This document shows, piece by piece, positions 54,197 to 63,085 of a DNA stretch of 64,000 bases. Each line of letters begins with the position of its first letter. The first letter of the stretch is position 1. The notes beneath the pieces were generated by a model, which was given only the letters and a program-made list of their open reading frames with translations, was not told where the DNA came from and searched no databases. Location of the stretch: the NCBI GenBank assembly GCA_035497735.1, contig DATJCX010000018.1, positions 1 to 64,000 on the forward strand, in the 5' to 3' direction. Origin of the DNA: Brumimicrobium sp035497735. GTDB taxonomy: Bacteria; Bacteroidota; Bacteroidia; Flavobacteriales_D; Crocinitomicaceae. The translations under genes were made by a program, and so were the position numbers.

Positions 54197-55816
54197 TTAA
54201 AATGTTTGATATTCAGGCATGATGCACAACTGTAACAAGGTCGTTTCTACCTTTTGTTTCATCGGCAAGTAATAACTCGGATTACCAGGATTGGCCAAAT
54301 ACTCGTTGTATTGCACCGTCCATTCAAAATCTGGTTGACCGCCCAATAGAATATATTTTAAAGTCAATCTTTTTGTCGCTGTCAATGGTTTGGGCATCAT
54401 CACGGCAATCATATCATCTATCACGTCATTTGCATTAGAAGGATTAGATAAAGAATCTAGGAAACCTAGTCCATTCACTTTAAAGAAATTCCCGTTCACC
54501 TCCAAACCATCCGTTTGCGTAAAGAAGTAAATCAAGGACATTCTTGTTCGAATATGCGTTGAATTCACCCATAACTTCGTAAATGCAGGCGCTTGATAAT
54601 ACGCTTGCCAACCTGAAACCGACGGAGGCATACCGTAAGATTGTCCCAAACTATCTCCTAATCCGTATAAATTCATATACATTTCATAAGAAGTTGGAAT
54701 ATCAAAATCAATAGAAGAATGTGTTGTATTGATCATAGAAAACAACATTTCCAGTGGACTTCGAATACAAGAGCCAATTAAATTGACATCATAAAAGTGC
54801 TGAGACTTTAGCAATGCTTCCAGCACTGGTTTTATTTCGTAATCATTTGCTACCATAATAGCAGCCATCGCAGGGATAATATTATCTTCAACTTCCGTTG
54901 TCAAATCAGAATTGACGAAATAGCGATAGAGTTTTCTAGAAATAAAACGGGCTACTTCTTCTTGTTGGAAAACTACATCGATATAATCTTTAAACTCATC
55001 GCCGTCGTTTCCAGCAATTGTTGCATTATCGAATCGATGCGATAGTTGTTTTGTTGAATTATCATGTAGAATCGGATAGAAAACTGCATTTACTGTTGAC
55101 TGCGTATCGCTTAGCAATCCTTGAATGGTATATCCGGTAAAAATCTTTGCTCCTGCAGCAACATCTTCTTCTGTATAATTGGAATAATCTCCTGGTCCTA
55201 CTTGAATTCCTTTTCCGATTGTGAAAAGTTCTAAAAACTCTCTAGCATAATTCTCATTTGGAGAATAAACCGTGTTTGTAGCACCATCTTGAAACTCTAA
55301 CATACAAGTATTGATGGTCATTTGCTTTACGAATTCTTTAAAATTCCCAAGTGCAAAATCGCGAATTAAAAGATAGTAACTCAAGGTTGAACGCATGTCA
55401 CCTGAAAGCTCTGCTGCCCAGTGATTATGCCAAAACAAACACATCTTTTGCGTGATGCTCATTCCTTCGTTGTTTAGATTTTTCATCATCCATGCACCTA
55501 GTGATTTCGCTCTAATTTCAGCAACTGTTGCCGCCAAAGTTGGATCACTTGGATAAACCGAAGTATTCCACGGTTCTCCTACCTGCGACACTGGTTCTGC
55601 AGGATCGAAAGTCAAAGGCAAATCGCTCGACCCTTGATGTGTCAAAAGGGTATCAATGGTAGCGTCAAGACCATTTGCAACCGCATTTTGCAGCTGTTCG
55701 AATGTGAGTCCAAAAAGTGTTCTTCTCAATAAATGAGCAGCTTCCTTTTTTGTCCACGGTCCAGAGTATGGATCCAAACTGTGATTAGTTGGCGGATTAA
55801 CGACTGTACTTGGCAT
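54197..55816 (-). CDS. DUF1800 protein
   Basis: 539 residues starting MPSTVVNPP, without an evident signal peptide. Family motifs: WTKKEAAHLLRRTLFGLTFEQL (~22-43), KMCLFWHNHWAAE, NYAREFLELFTIGKG, FTGYTIQG, HRFDNATIAG and ARFISRKLYRYFV. DUF1800 proteins accompany DUF1501 proteins; together they are thought to work at the cell surface, but no biochemical activity is firmly known. Export without a recognisable signal is odd and may mean the start lies elsewhere or another route is used. Confidence 0.92.
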   Translation of the reverse strand: MPSTVVNPPTNHSLDPYSGPWTKKEAAHLLRRTLFGLTFEQLQNAVANGLDATIDTLLTHQGSSDLPLTFDPAEPVSQVGEPWNTSVYPSDPTLAATVAEIRAKSLGAWMMKNLNNEGMSITQKMCLFWHNHWAAELSGDMRSTLSYYLLIRDFALGNFKEFVKQMTINTCMLEFQDGATNTVYSPNENYAREFLELFTIGKGIQVGPGDYSNYTEEDVAAGAKIFTGYTIQGLLSDTQSTVNAVFYPILHDNSTKQLSHRFDNATIAGNDGDEFKDYIDVVFQQEEVARFISRKLYRYFVNSDLTTEVEDNIIPAMAAIMVANDYEIKPVLEALLKSQHFYDVNLIGSCIRSPLEMLFSMINTTHSSIDFDIPTSYEMYMNLYGLGDSLGQSYGMPPSVSGWQAYYQAPAFTKLWVNSTHIRTRMSLIYFFTQTDGLEVNGNFFKVNGLGFLDSLSNPSNANDVIDDMIAVMMPKPLTATKRLTLKYILLGGQPDFEWTVQYNEYLANPGNPSYYLPMKQKVETTLLQLCIMPEYQTF

Positions 55817-56048
55817 AGAATATTAGTTTAACTTAAGTTTCAAAAAATAAACTTAATGAAAAAAAAGACATATATCCAAAAAAGCAGAAAAATTTATTAC
55901 TAATGAGATGCACTATAAGTAAAGAAGGTTAAAATCTTATACCGTAAAAAACATGATTTCTTTCATAATCCATATTGATATAAATCGTCCTTCTCCCGCA
56001 TTATTTTCATTATCTTTATCGTCTGAAAATAAAACGAACAAAAAATAT

Positions 56049-57731
56049 ATGATTAAGAATACGATGCCTTCAGATATTGAGATTGCAAGAACTAGTACAC
56101 TAGAGCCTATCTCAAAGATTGCAGAAAAAATAAACATTTCTGTAGATGAAATCATTCCCTACGGAAAGTACATGGCCAAAGTGCCTTTGGAGTTAATTTC
56201 GGAAGAAAAAATCAAGCAATCCAACCTTGTTTTAGTTACTTCAATTACACCGACAAGAGCTGGAATTGGTAAGACGACTGTTTCTCTAGGACTAGCAATG
56301 GGATTAAATAAAATCGGAAAAAGTGCAGTTGCTGCCTTAAGAGAACCATCTTTAGGACCTTGCTTTGGAATGAAAGGAGGAGCAGCGGGCGGTGGATACG
56401 CACAAGCTTTACCGATGGAGAATATCAACCTACATTTTACTGGAGATTTCCATGCTATAACTTCGGCAAACAATATGATTGCAGCTTTACTGGACAGTTA
56501 CAACTATCACCACAGAGGAACGGATAAAGCTATGAAAGAAGTGGTTTGGAAACGTGTAATGGATGTGAATGATAGAAGTTTACGTAACATCGTGACGGGG
56601 CTTGGAGGAAGTGCTAATGGCGTTCCGCGCGAAGCTGGATTTGACATTACTCCTGCTTCTGAAATTATGGCTATTCTTTGCTTAGCAGAAGACATGGATG
56701 ACTTACGTAGAAGAATTGAAAATATTCTACTTGGCTATATGGCTGACGGTAGTATTTTCACAGTTAAAGATTTAGGAATTGCTGGTTCTATTACCGTTTT
56801 ATTAAAAGATGCTATTCATCCAAATCTAGTTCAAACAGTAGAAAACACACCTGTCTTTGTACACGGTGGACCGTTTGGAAATATTGCTCACGGTTGTAAT
56901 TCGATTATAGCGACAAAAATGGCAATGACACATGCGGATTACGTGATAACAGAAGCTGGTTTTGGTGCCGACTTAGGTGCTGAGAAGTTCTTTGATATCA
57001 AATGTAGAAAAGCAGGTATTGCTCCAAAGTTAACCATTGTTGTTGCGACAGGTCAAGGACTGAAAATGCATGGTGGAGTTCCGATCGAAGACATTAAGAA
57101 TGAAAATCTGGAAGGGATCACAAAAGGTTTAAAAAACTTAAAGAAACACATCGAAAACATGAAGTCTTTCGGACAAAATGTAATCGTTGGATTTAATAAA
57201 TACAGCATCGATACGGATCAAGAAATTGATATTGTTAGAAACTTCTGTAAAGAAGAAGGAATTGGATTTGCTGTAAACAATGCTTTTGTTGAAGGAGGAG
57301 AGGGCGCAAGAGAATTAGCACAATTAGTTGTTGATTCAATTGAAAACTCACCTTCTAAGGAATTAAAATTAGCTTATGAAGACGGAGATAGCATCATGAC
57401 AAAACTAGAGAAAGTTGCTAAAAACATTTACGGTGCTGCCTCAGTTACTTATAGCAATGAAGCTTTAAAGAAGTTGAAAAACATCGAGGATACAGAGATG
57501 AGTAAATTCCCAATTTGTATTGCGAAAACACAATATTCCTTCTCAGCAGATGCAAAAGCGTATGGTGTGAGCAAGGATTTTGAGTTTAGAATTAACGACA
57601 TCGTTATCAATAGAGGTTCAGAATTTATTGTTGCAGTTGCTGGAGACATTATGCGCATGCCGGGATTGCCAAAAAACCCTCAAGCACTTCATATCGATTG
57701 GATTAATGGTCAAATCGAAGGTTTGAGTTAA
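56049..57731 (+). CDS. fhs: Formate-tetrahydrofolate ligase
   Basis: 560 residues from the ATG at 56049, the normal family length; the frame is open from 55953 but the extra 32 residues (ending SENKTNKKY) are not family-like. SDIEIARTSTLEPI is the usual start. The nucleotide loop is TPTRAGIGKTTVSLGLAMGL, slightly different from the common TPxPAGEGKTT. Other motifs are EPSLGPCFGMKGGAAGGGYAQ, LHFTGDFHAI and ITEAGFGADLGAEKF. It makes 10-formyl-THF from formate, THF and ATP for one-carbon metabolism. Single gene with its own terminator. Confidence 0.95.
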   Translation: MIKNTMPSDIEIARTSTLEPISKIAEKINISVDEIIPYGKYMAKVPLELISEEKIKQSNLVLVTSITPTRAGIGKTTVSLGLAMGLNKIGKSAVAALREPSLGPCFGMKGGAAGGGYAQALPMENINLHFTGDFHAITSANNMIAALLDSYNYHHRGTDKAMKEVVWKRVMDVNDRSLRNIVTGLGGSANGVPREAGFDITPASEIMAILCLAEDMDDLRRRIENILLGYMADGSIFTVKDLGIAGSITVLLKDAIHPNLVQTVENTPVFVHGGPFGNIAHGCNSIIATKMAMTHADYVITEAGFGADLGAEKFFDIKCRKAGIAPKLTIVVATGQGLKMHGGVPIEDIKNENLEGITKGLKNLKKHIENMKSFGQNVIVGFNKYSIDTDQEIDIVRNFCKEEGIGFAVNNAFVEGGEGARELAQLVVDSIENSPSKELKLAYEDGDSIMTKLEKVAKNIYGAASVTYSNEALKKLKNIEDTEMSKFPICIAKTQYSFSADAKAYGVSKDFEFRINDIVINRGSEFIVAVAGDIMRMPGLPKNPQALHIDWINGQIEGLS

Positions 57732-57744
57732 TAGCTTAAAATAG

Positions 57745-57779
57745 AAAAGGGCTGACGAATAATCGCATCAGCCCTTTTT
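57745..57779 (+). terminator. Rho-independent terminator of fhs
   Basis: AAAAGGGCTGA (57745-57755) pairs with TCAGCCCTTTT (57768-57778) and continues into T. The symmetrical A and T runs may also end the convergent transcript from 57824. Confidence 0.9.
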
Positions 57780-57823
57780 AATATTCTAAGGTCCAACTAT
57801 AAATCAAGACTTCTTACATTTTA

Positions 57824-58777
57824 TCACTCATCATCCTTACCATAATACTTGTAATTCCTCAATTCCAATATTTGGATAAAATTTGTCTTTACATCTTGAA
57901 TTAAAATATCATTTATCAGATTTGTTTCGTCGCTATAAATGACTTCATATTTAGTAATCAATTCATCTTTTACAAAATCCTTCCTGGACTTTAAATTTCT
58001 ATCTTCCCCATAAGTGAAAGCAGAACTAACTTCTCTAATTTTATCAGATTTTGAACGCACACCCAAACTATCTATAAGTTCATCATCATTGTAAACGAAG
58101 TAACTCACTTTAGCATTTGTTGCACGCTTCAGTCGCGCCTCTGTTTCTCGTATATGCCCTGCATCATCATAATAGGTAAACACGTCCTTATAAGGCACGC
58201 TGGCACCTTTATAGAAAACAAACTGATGCAATTGTCCATTGAATTCCTCATAGGCATATTCTTCAAAATATACTGTATGTTCTTTTCCGAGTTCGTATGC
58301 GCCATCACTAAATTCTCCTTGGTGATATTTATGTCTAAACTCCTTTGAAGTCAATCTTTTTCTATCATCATAGGTATAGAAATACACAAAGTCATTGTAA
58401 CTGTCATAATGTTTGTGTACAATCAAATTCCCGATATCATCATAGTCGTAAATATCTACCGATGCTTTACTCCCAGAAGTAAAAGTACTAGTTTCTTCCA
58501 CTTTGGTCAACTGGCCTTTTTTATCGAAGAAATAGATTCTATAGAATTCCGTATCTCTCAATTTATCACCTAATCGATAATGGATAAACTTTCCAGAAAT
58601 AGATTTAATACTTCTATAGCGAATAAAGTCCTTATTAAAGTAACTTCCATCGATGAGTGCATTTCCTTTAGAATTATCAATCATCTGCGCATTTAAGCTC
58701 CTATTTGCAAATAGTAAAATGACAAAAGTCAAGAACATTTGGAGGGAAAAAAGATATGTGGTGCGTTGTTTTTCCAT
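57824..58777 (-). CDS. Secreted YD-repeat-like protein, function unknown
   Basis: 317 residues from the ATG at 58777; an ATG at 58828 would place the start inside a terminator hairpin, so it is rejected. Signal peptide (MEKQRTTYLFSLQMFLTF up to NAQ). The mature part has irregular RHS/YD-like strands (YDYDDIGNLIVHKHYDSYND, FYTYDDRKRLTSKEFRHKY, FTYYDDAGHIRETEARL) over about 100-215. These are short tyrosine-rich turns of the kind that build beta spirals. There is no toxin or catalytic domain at the C-terminus, so it is not a polymorphic toxin. Confidence 0.7.
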   Translation of the reverse strand: MEKQRTTYLFSLQMFLTFVILLFANRSLNAQMIDNSKGNALIDGSYFNKDFIRYRSIKSISGKFIHYRLGDKLRDTEFYRIYFFDKKGQLTKVEETSTFTSGSKASVDIYDYDDIGNLIVHKHYDSYNDFVYFYTYDDRKRLTSKEFRHKYHQGEFSDGAYELGKEHTVYFEEYAYEEFNGQLHQFVFYKGASVPYKDVFTYYDDAGHIRETEARLKRATNAKVSYFVYNDDELIDSLGVRSKSDKIREVSSAFTYGEDRNLKSRKDFVKDELITKYEVIYSDETNLINDILIQDVKTNFIQILELRNYKYYGKDDE

Positions 58778-58783
58778 ATTTAA

Positions 58784-58819
58784 GAAAAAGACCTCTGCGG
58801 AGGTATTCGCAGAGGTCCT
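58784..58819 (-). terminator. Rho-independent terminator of the YqeY gene
   Basis: On the minus strand GACCTCTGCG pairs with CGCAGAGGTC (58790-58799 with 58809-58818), followed by five T. Confidence 0.9.
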
Positions 58820-58846
58820 TGTAACCATTTAACAAATAAAAATTGG

Positions 58847-59293
58847 CTATTTATTTAGCTCTTCCTTTACAAGAACTGAAAGGATTTTACCATCTGCTTT
58901 TCCTGATAAAGCTTTGGTCAAACTCCCCATTACTTTCCCCATATCTTGTGGACCAGAAGCGCCTAATTCAGCAATTGCTTTTACTACCTCAGCTCTAACC
59001 TCCTCTTCGCTCATCATTTTTGGTAAATAAGCTTCGATTACTTTCGCTTCGAATAATTCATCATCTGCTAAATCTTGACGATTTTGCTCTACATATAATT
59101 GGTATGATTCCATTCTTTGCTTGTGCAATTTAAGAATCACTTTATTTTCTAATGCTTCGTCAACATCGCCTTTTCCAGCGGTTGCTTCCATTATTAATTT
59201 CGCTTTTATATCTCTTAAAGCTGCTAACTTTTCTTTTTCTTTGGCTAGCATTGCCTTTTTGATATCTGCATTAATTTGTTCTGTTAAACTCAT
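58847..59293 (-). CDS. GatB/YqeY domain protein
   Basis: 148 residues. Family features: SLTEQINADIKKAMLAKEKEKLAALRDIKAKL at the start, then YEAYLPKMMSEEEVR-like EAKVIEAYLPKMMSEEEVRAEV and GASGPQDMGKVMGSLTKALSGKADGK near the end. The YqeY fold is shared with the tRNA-binding tail of GatB. In Bacteroidota the gene often sits behind ftsZ, as it does here (11 bases). Its molecular role is not settled, though a tRNA-related one is plausible. Confidence 0.93.
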   Translation of the reverse strand: MSLTEQINADIKKAMLAKEKEKLAALRDIKAKLIMEATAGKGDVDEALENKVILKLHKQRMESYQLYVEQNRQDLADDELFEAKVIEAYLPKMMSEEEVRAEVVKAIAELGASGPQDMGKVMGSLTKALSGKADGKILSVLVKEELNK

Positions 59294-59304
59294 CGTTTTT
59301 TTAT

Positions 59305-60978
59305 TTAATCAACGTTGTCATGTAAAAACGAATTAGACCCTCTTAATGTTGTATCATTATCCGATTTTTTTTCAGAAACTTCAAATCTTGAAACATTATC
59401 GTTTGAAGAATGGTTAAAGTCTCCTAAGTCAATATTTCTACGTTTAAACGCTGGTACTCTTTCTAAATCATTTAATCCTTCTGCACTATTCAAGTGATTT
59501 GTATAGTTACGAATACGCTCCATACGTTCTTGTGTACGCTTTTGCATTTCCTCTCTAGACAATTCGTGCGTTCTTACATTTGCTTCAAACGTAGGTTCTT
59601 CATCCATTTCTTCATCTAAGAAATAGCGTTTCACTTCTTTTTCTTCAGTTGCCTCCACTTCAACTTCCACCTCATGAGATGCTGCTTGAACCTCTTCCGT
59701 ATTTTCTACAGGAGCAGGATTAACAGTTTTCACTTCCCAATCAAAAGTTGGTGCTGTAGTATCAGTTTCTAATTCAATTGAATTTTCAATTTCTTTTTCA
59801 GCAGCAAATTCCGTCTTTGTTTCTTCTTGCGAATTAGCTGGTGTTTCAACTTGTTCTACAGAAGACTTTAAGTACGGCTCAGCAATTGTTGGAGCAATAT
59901 AAGTGTTCTCAACTGGCTTTACCATCGGTTTTGTAATTTCATGAGTTGCAGCTTCATCTAGAACCTGAACTTTCTTTTCAGGTGCTCTCTCAAAGCCTGT
60001 TACTGGCTGCCGATTAAAACCTGTAGCGATTAATGTTACGCTAATTTTATCTCCTAAAGTTGAATCATATCCATGACCCCAAATAACATCAGCTGTAGAT
60101 CCAGCAGCATCTTGAATGAAGTCAGTAATATCTGAAATCTCATCCATCAATACTTCGATATCACCATAAGTAATGTTTAACAATACGTATTCAGCACCTT
60201 CGATATCATTGTCATTCAATAATGGAGAAGACATTGCAGCTTTAACTGCTTCGATTGCTCTATTTTCGCCTTCTGCTACTGCAGAACCCATAACAGCAAC
60301 ACCACTATCTTTCATTACTGTGTTCACGTCATTAAAGTCAACGTTGATTGCACCTGTAACTGAAATAACATCAGCAATTCCTTTTGCAGCAGTTGATAAT
60401 ACTTCATCCGCTTGTGCAAAAGCAGTTCCTAATGTTAAGTTTCCAAAGATTTCACGTAAACGCTCGTTGTTGATTACCAATAAAGTATCCACACTATCGC
60501 GCATGTTTTGCAAACCTTCTTCAGCTTGTTGGCGACGTTTTCTACCTTCAAAATTGAAAGGTACAGTAACGATTCCTACTGTTAAGATTCCCAGGTCACG
60601 CGCAGCTCTAGCGATTACAGGAGCAGCCCCCGTTCCGGTACCACCTCCCATTCCAGCAGTAACGAATACCATTTTGGTATTGTTTGCTAAAACCTCTCTG
60701 ATTTCATCAATGTTTTCAATCGCTGCATTCATTCCGATTTCAGGAATAGTTCCTGCCCCTCTTCCTTCTGTTAAAGACTCACCTAATTGAATCTTAAACG
60801 GAACAGGCGAAGCATCTAAGGCTTGCTTGTCTGTATTACATACAATGAAGTCAACACCAGTAAATCCTTGACTATACATGTGATTTACTGCGTTACTTCC
60901 GCCTCCACCTACTCCAATTACTTTAATTATTGAAGATTGTTCTTTCGGCATATCAAATTCCATATTTTCAAATTCCAT
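59305..60978 (-). CDS. ftsZ: Cell division GTPase FtsZ
   Basis: 557 residues, longer than the ~380 of most bacteria. The GTPase core (about 1-335) has GVGGGGSNAVNHM, the tubulin signature GGGTGTGAAP, and the T7-loop NVDFNDVNTVM. After it comes an acidic, Gln/Glu-rich linker of about 190 residues typical of Bacteroidota, ending in the C-terminal tail NSFLHDNVD, which replaces the canonical FtsA-binding peptide. It polymerises at midcell to form the Z ring. It lies directly behind ftsA in the dcw operon. Confidence 0.97.
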   Translation of the reverse strand: MEFENMEFDMPKEQSSIIKVIGVGGGGSNAVNHMYSQGFTGVDFIVCNTDKQALDASPVPFKIQLGESLTEGRGAGTIPEIGMNAAIENIDEIREVLANNTKMVFVTAGMGGGTGTGAAPVIARAARDLGILTVGIVTVPFNFEGRKRRQQAEEGLQNMRDSVDTLLVINNERLREIFGNLTLGTAFAQADEVLSTAAKGIADVISVTGAINVDFNDVNTVMKDSGVAVMGSAVAEGENRAIEAVKAAMSSPLLNDNDIEGAEYVLLNITYGDIEVLMDEISDITDFIQDAAGSTADVIWGHGYDSTLGDKISVTLIATGFNRQPVTGFERAPEKKVQVLDEAATHEITKPMVKPVENTYIAPTIAEPYLKSSVEQVETPANSQEETKTEFAAEKEIENSIELETDTTAPTFDWEVKTVNPAPVENTEEVQAASHEVEVEVEATEEKEVKRYFLDEEMDEEPTFEANVRTHELSREEMQKRTQERMERIRNYTNHLNSAEGLNDLERVPAFKRRNIDLGDFNHSSNDNVSRFEVSEKKSDNDTTLRGSNSFLHDNVD

Positions 60979-61008
60979 TTTCTTTTTTGTTTAATAGGTT
61001 GGTAATAA

Positions 61009-62286
61009 TTAATCTAATTCTTCTTCAAACCAGCTTTTACTTTTATCAAGTAATTTATCAAAGAAAGTTCCCCTTCTTTTGTTAGAGTGATCAACAACAG
61101 TAGTCTTATCAATTTCTTTTGCTGCATTAAGGTTTGATTCAAAACCCTTAAGAACTAATCCGATACCAGTTGCATACATTGGACTAGTCAATTTTTCATT
61201 TAATGGGGATGGGCCTAAGTGCTCATTTGGGTAACCAACGCGCACATCCATTCCTGTTATCAACTCAAATAGTTGGTTGATGTTTTTCAACTCTGCACCA
61301 CCACCTGTAACAACAATACCACCGATTAATTTCTTTTCGTAACCAGAATTTTTGATTTCGTAGTAAACATGCTCTACGATTTCTTCCATTCTCGCTTGGA
61401 TAATTCCAGATAAACTTTTTATCGAAATCTCCTTAGGGTCGCGTCCTCTTAATCCTGGAATACAAACAACTTCGTTTTCCTGACTTTCACTAGCGAGTGC
61501 ACTACCAAATCTTGTTTTTAAAGCTTCTGCCTGACGTTGTAAAATTGTACAACCTTCTTTAATATCTTCTGTAAGAATGTTTCCTCCAAAAGGAATCACT
61601 GAAGTATGGCGAATAATTCCATCATAGAAAATTGCGATATCTGTTGTACCACCTCCTATGTCAACCAATACAACTCCCGCCTCTTTTTCTTCTTCAGAAA
61701 GCACGGCTGCAGCACTTGCTAAAGGTTCTAATATTGTTTCAACCACTTCCAAAGAAGCTCTTTGGATACATTTTTGAATATTTTTAGCTGCTGCAATTTT
61801 CCCTACAATGATATGGAAATTCGCTTCTAATCTCACTCCTGCCATTCCGATAGGATCTGCAATTCCTTTTTCACCATCAACGATGTATTCTTGTGGTAAA
61901 ACGTGAATAATTTCCTCTCCTGGCTCCATCACCAATTTGTACATGTCATCAATTAAAGCATCGATGTCAACTTGTGAAATTTCATCATGTGTTGAATTAC
62001 GTGTGTACATTCCACGGTGCTGAAGGCTCTTAATGTGTTGCCCTGCAATTCCAACGTTCACATAGTCAATAATTAATTCTCCTTCGATATTTTCTTGTGC
62101 TTGGCGAACCGCTTCTTTAATGGATTGAACTGTTTTTTCGATGTTTGTTACAACACCACGCGTAACGCCATGCGACTCCGTTGAGCCCATAGATAAAATT
62201 TCAATTTTCCCATTTTCGTTCTTTCTTCCAACGAAACAAGCGATTTTTGTTGTTCCAATATCGAGTCCTACAATAATTTCTGACAT
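61009..62286 (-). CDS. ftsA: Cell division actin-like protein FtsA
   Basis: 425 residues. Actin-fold motifs VGLDIGTTKIACFVG (phosphate 1), LVDIGGGTTDIAIF (phosphate 2) and VVTGGGAELKNI (adenosine). An SHS2 1C insertion about 85-165 is typical of FtsA. The C-terminus (RGTFFDKLLDKSKSWFEEEL) is an amphipathic helix that tethers the protein to the membrane. It links FtsZ to the membrane. Follows ftsQ by one base. Confidence 0.96.
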   Translation of the reverse strand: MSEIIVGLDIGTTKIACFVGRKNENGKIEILSMGSTESHGVTRGVVTNIEKTVQSIKEAVRQAQENIEGELIIDYVNVGIAGQHIKSLQHRGMYTRNSTHDEISQVDIDALIDDMYKLVMEPGEEIIHVLPQEYIVDGEKGIADPIGMAGVRLEANFHIIVGKIAAAKNIQKCIQRASLEVVETILEPLASAAAVLSEEEKEAGVVLVDIGGGTTDIAIFYDGIIRHTSVIPFGGNILTEDIKEGCTILQRQAEALKTRFGSALASESQENEVVCIPGLRGRDPKEISIKSLSGIIQARMEEIVEHVYYEIKNSGYEKKLIGGIVVTGGGAELKNINQLFELITGMDVRVGYPNEHLGPSPLNEKLTSPMYATGIGLVLKGFESNLNAAKEIDKTTVVDHSNKRRGTFFDKLLDKSKSWFEEELD

Positions 62287-62287
62287 A

Positions 62288-63085
62288 TTAGTTTTTTTTC
62301 TTTGCTACAATTTGTCCTTTAAACTTCAAATTGATCGATTCATATTTATCCCATCCCTCGTAAGGAATCACTTCATCATAAAAGGTCGTTAGTTTTTCGA
62401 ATTTATTCGAGACCATCTCATCTGAATTCGCCGACCCAAAAATAATTTTGTTATCTCCCACCCTTGGGATTAAAACAAAACCATCATTCTTTGTGTAATG
62501 AACTTGTACAATTTGCGCATCATAAAATGCATCATTACAAACATAGTTTGAAATACGATAGATTTGATCCAACTTCAAATTAGTTTTCAAACTATCATTG
62601 TTAATTATTTTTGAATACTCAAAACCCGTTCCCAACAAACTCTCTAGTCCAGTAAAAACAAGCACTCTAGGTTTTGAATAAGGTGACAATTTCATTAAAT
62701 TAAATTCATTATCAATATAAAAATCTTTATTTCCCCTCGTTACAACCCTTGCAACAGGCCTTCTTGTAACTACATCAATGTGCCAATTGGTGTCCAAATC
62801 CATGTAAACATCTGCAGTTAAAACCTCGTTCATATTTCGAACATAGTTTTCAATTTCAGATAAATTCACGTCTGCTTTTGACATACCTTCTTTAATTAAT
62901 TGCTTTACACGCAGCTCATCTAAAAGTTCAGTTTCTGTCAATAAAGATATACCATCTTGAACGGTTAAATCTATTACTGGCTTTGTCAATACTTGTTTAC
63001 TCGTACTGATATTTGCACTTATCAATATGAAAACTGTCCCTATAAAAAGAAATATAAAAAACGCTATTTTCAGTATTCTTTTCAT
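62288..63085 (-). CDS. ftsQ: Cell division protein FtsQ-like
   Basis: 265 residues. One N-terminal transmembrane helix (FFIFLFIGTVFILISANIST), then a POTRA-like domain (VKQLIKEGMSKADVNLSEIENYV, DTNWHIDVVTRRPVARVV) and the FtsQ beta domain. Weak conservation is typical, so identification rests on topology and position between murC and ftsA. It joins FtsL/FtsB in the divisome. Its ATG overlaps the murC stop codon by four bases. Confidence 0.88.
   Translation of the reverse strand: MKRILKIAFFIFLFIGTVFILISANISTSKQVLTKPVIDLTVQDGISLLTETELLDELRVKQLIKEGMSKADVNLSEIENYVRNMNEVLTADVYMDLDTNWHIDVVTRRPVARVVTRGNKDFYIDNEFNLMKLSPYSKPRVLVFTGLESLLGTGFEYSKIINNDSLKTNLKLDQIYRISNYVCNDAFYDAQIVQVHYTKNDGFVLIPRVGDNKIIFGSANSDEMVSNKFEKLTTFYDEVIPYEGWDKYESINLKFKGQIVAKKKN

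Noticed and set aside
55953..56048. N-terminal extension of formate-THF ligase
   Set aside because: The first 32 residues are not found in the family length of about 555-560; the ATG at 56049 fits better.
57824..58777. Polymorphic toxin (RHS) interpretation
   Set aside because: Only weak YD-like turns, no RHS core, no C-terminal toxin domain and no immunity gene beside it.
58778..58828. Longer start for the YD-like secreted protein
   Set aside because: It lies inside the terminator of the upstream YqeY gene, and the ATG at 58777 begins a proper signal peptide.
60173..60790. 205-codon plus-strand frame opposite ftsZ
   Set aside because: Antisense shadow of a conserved essential gene.
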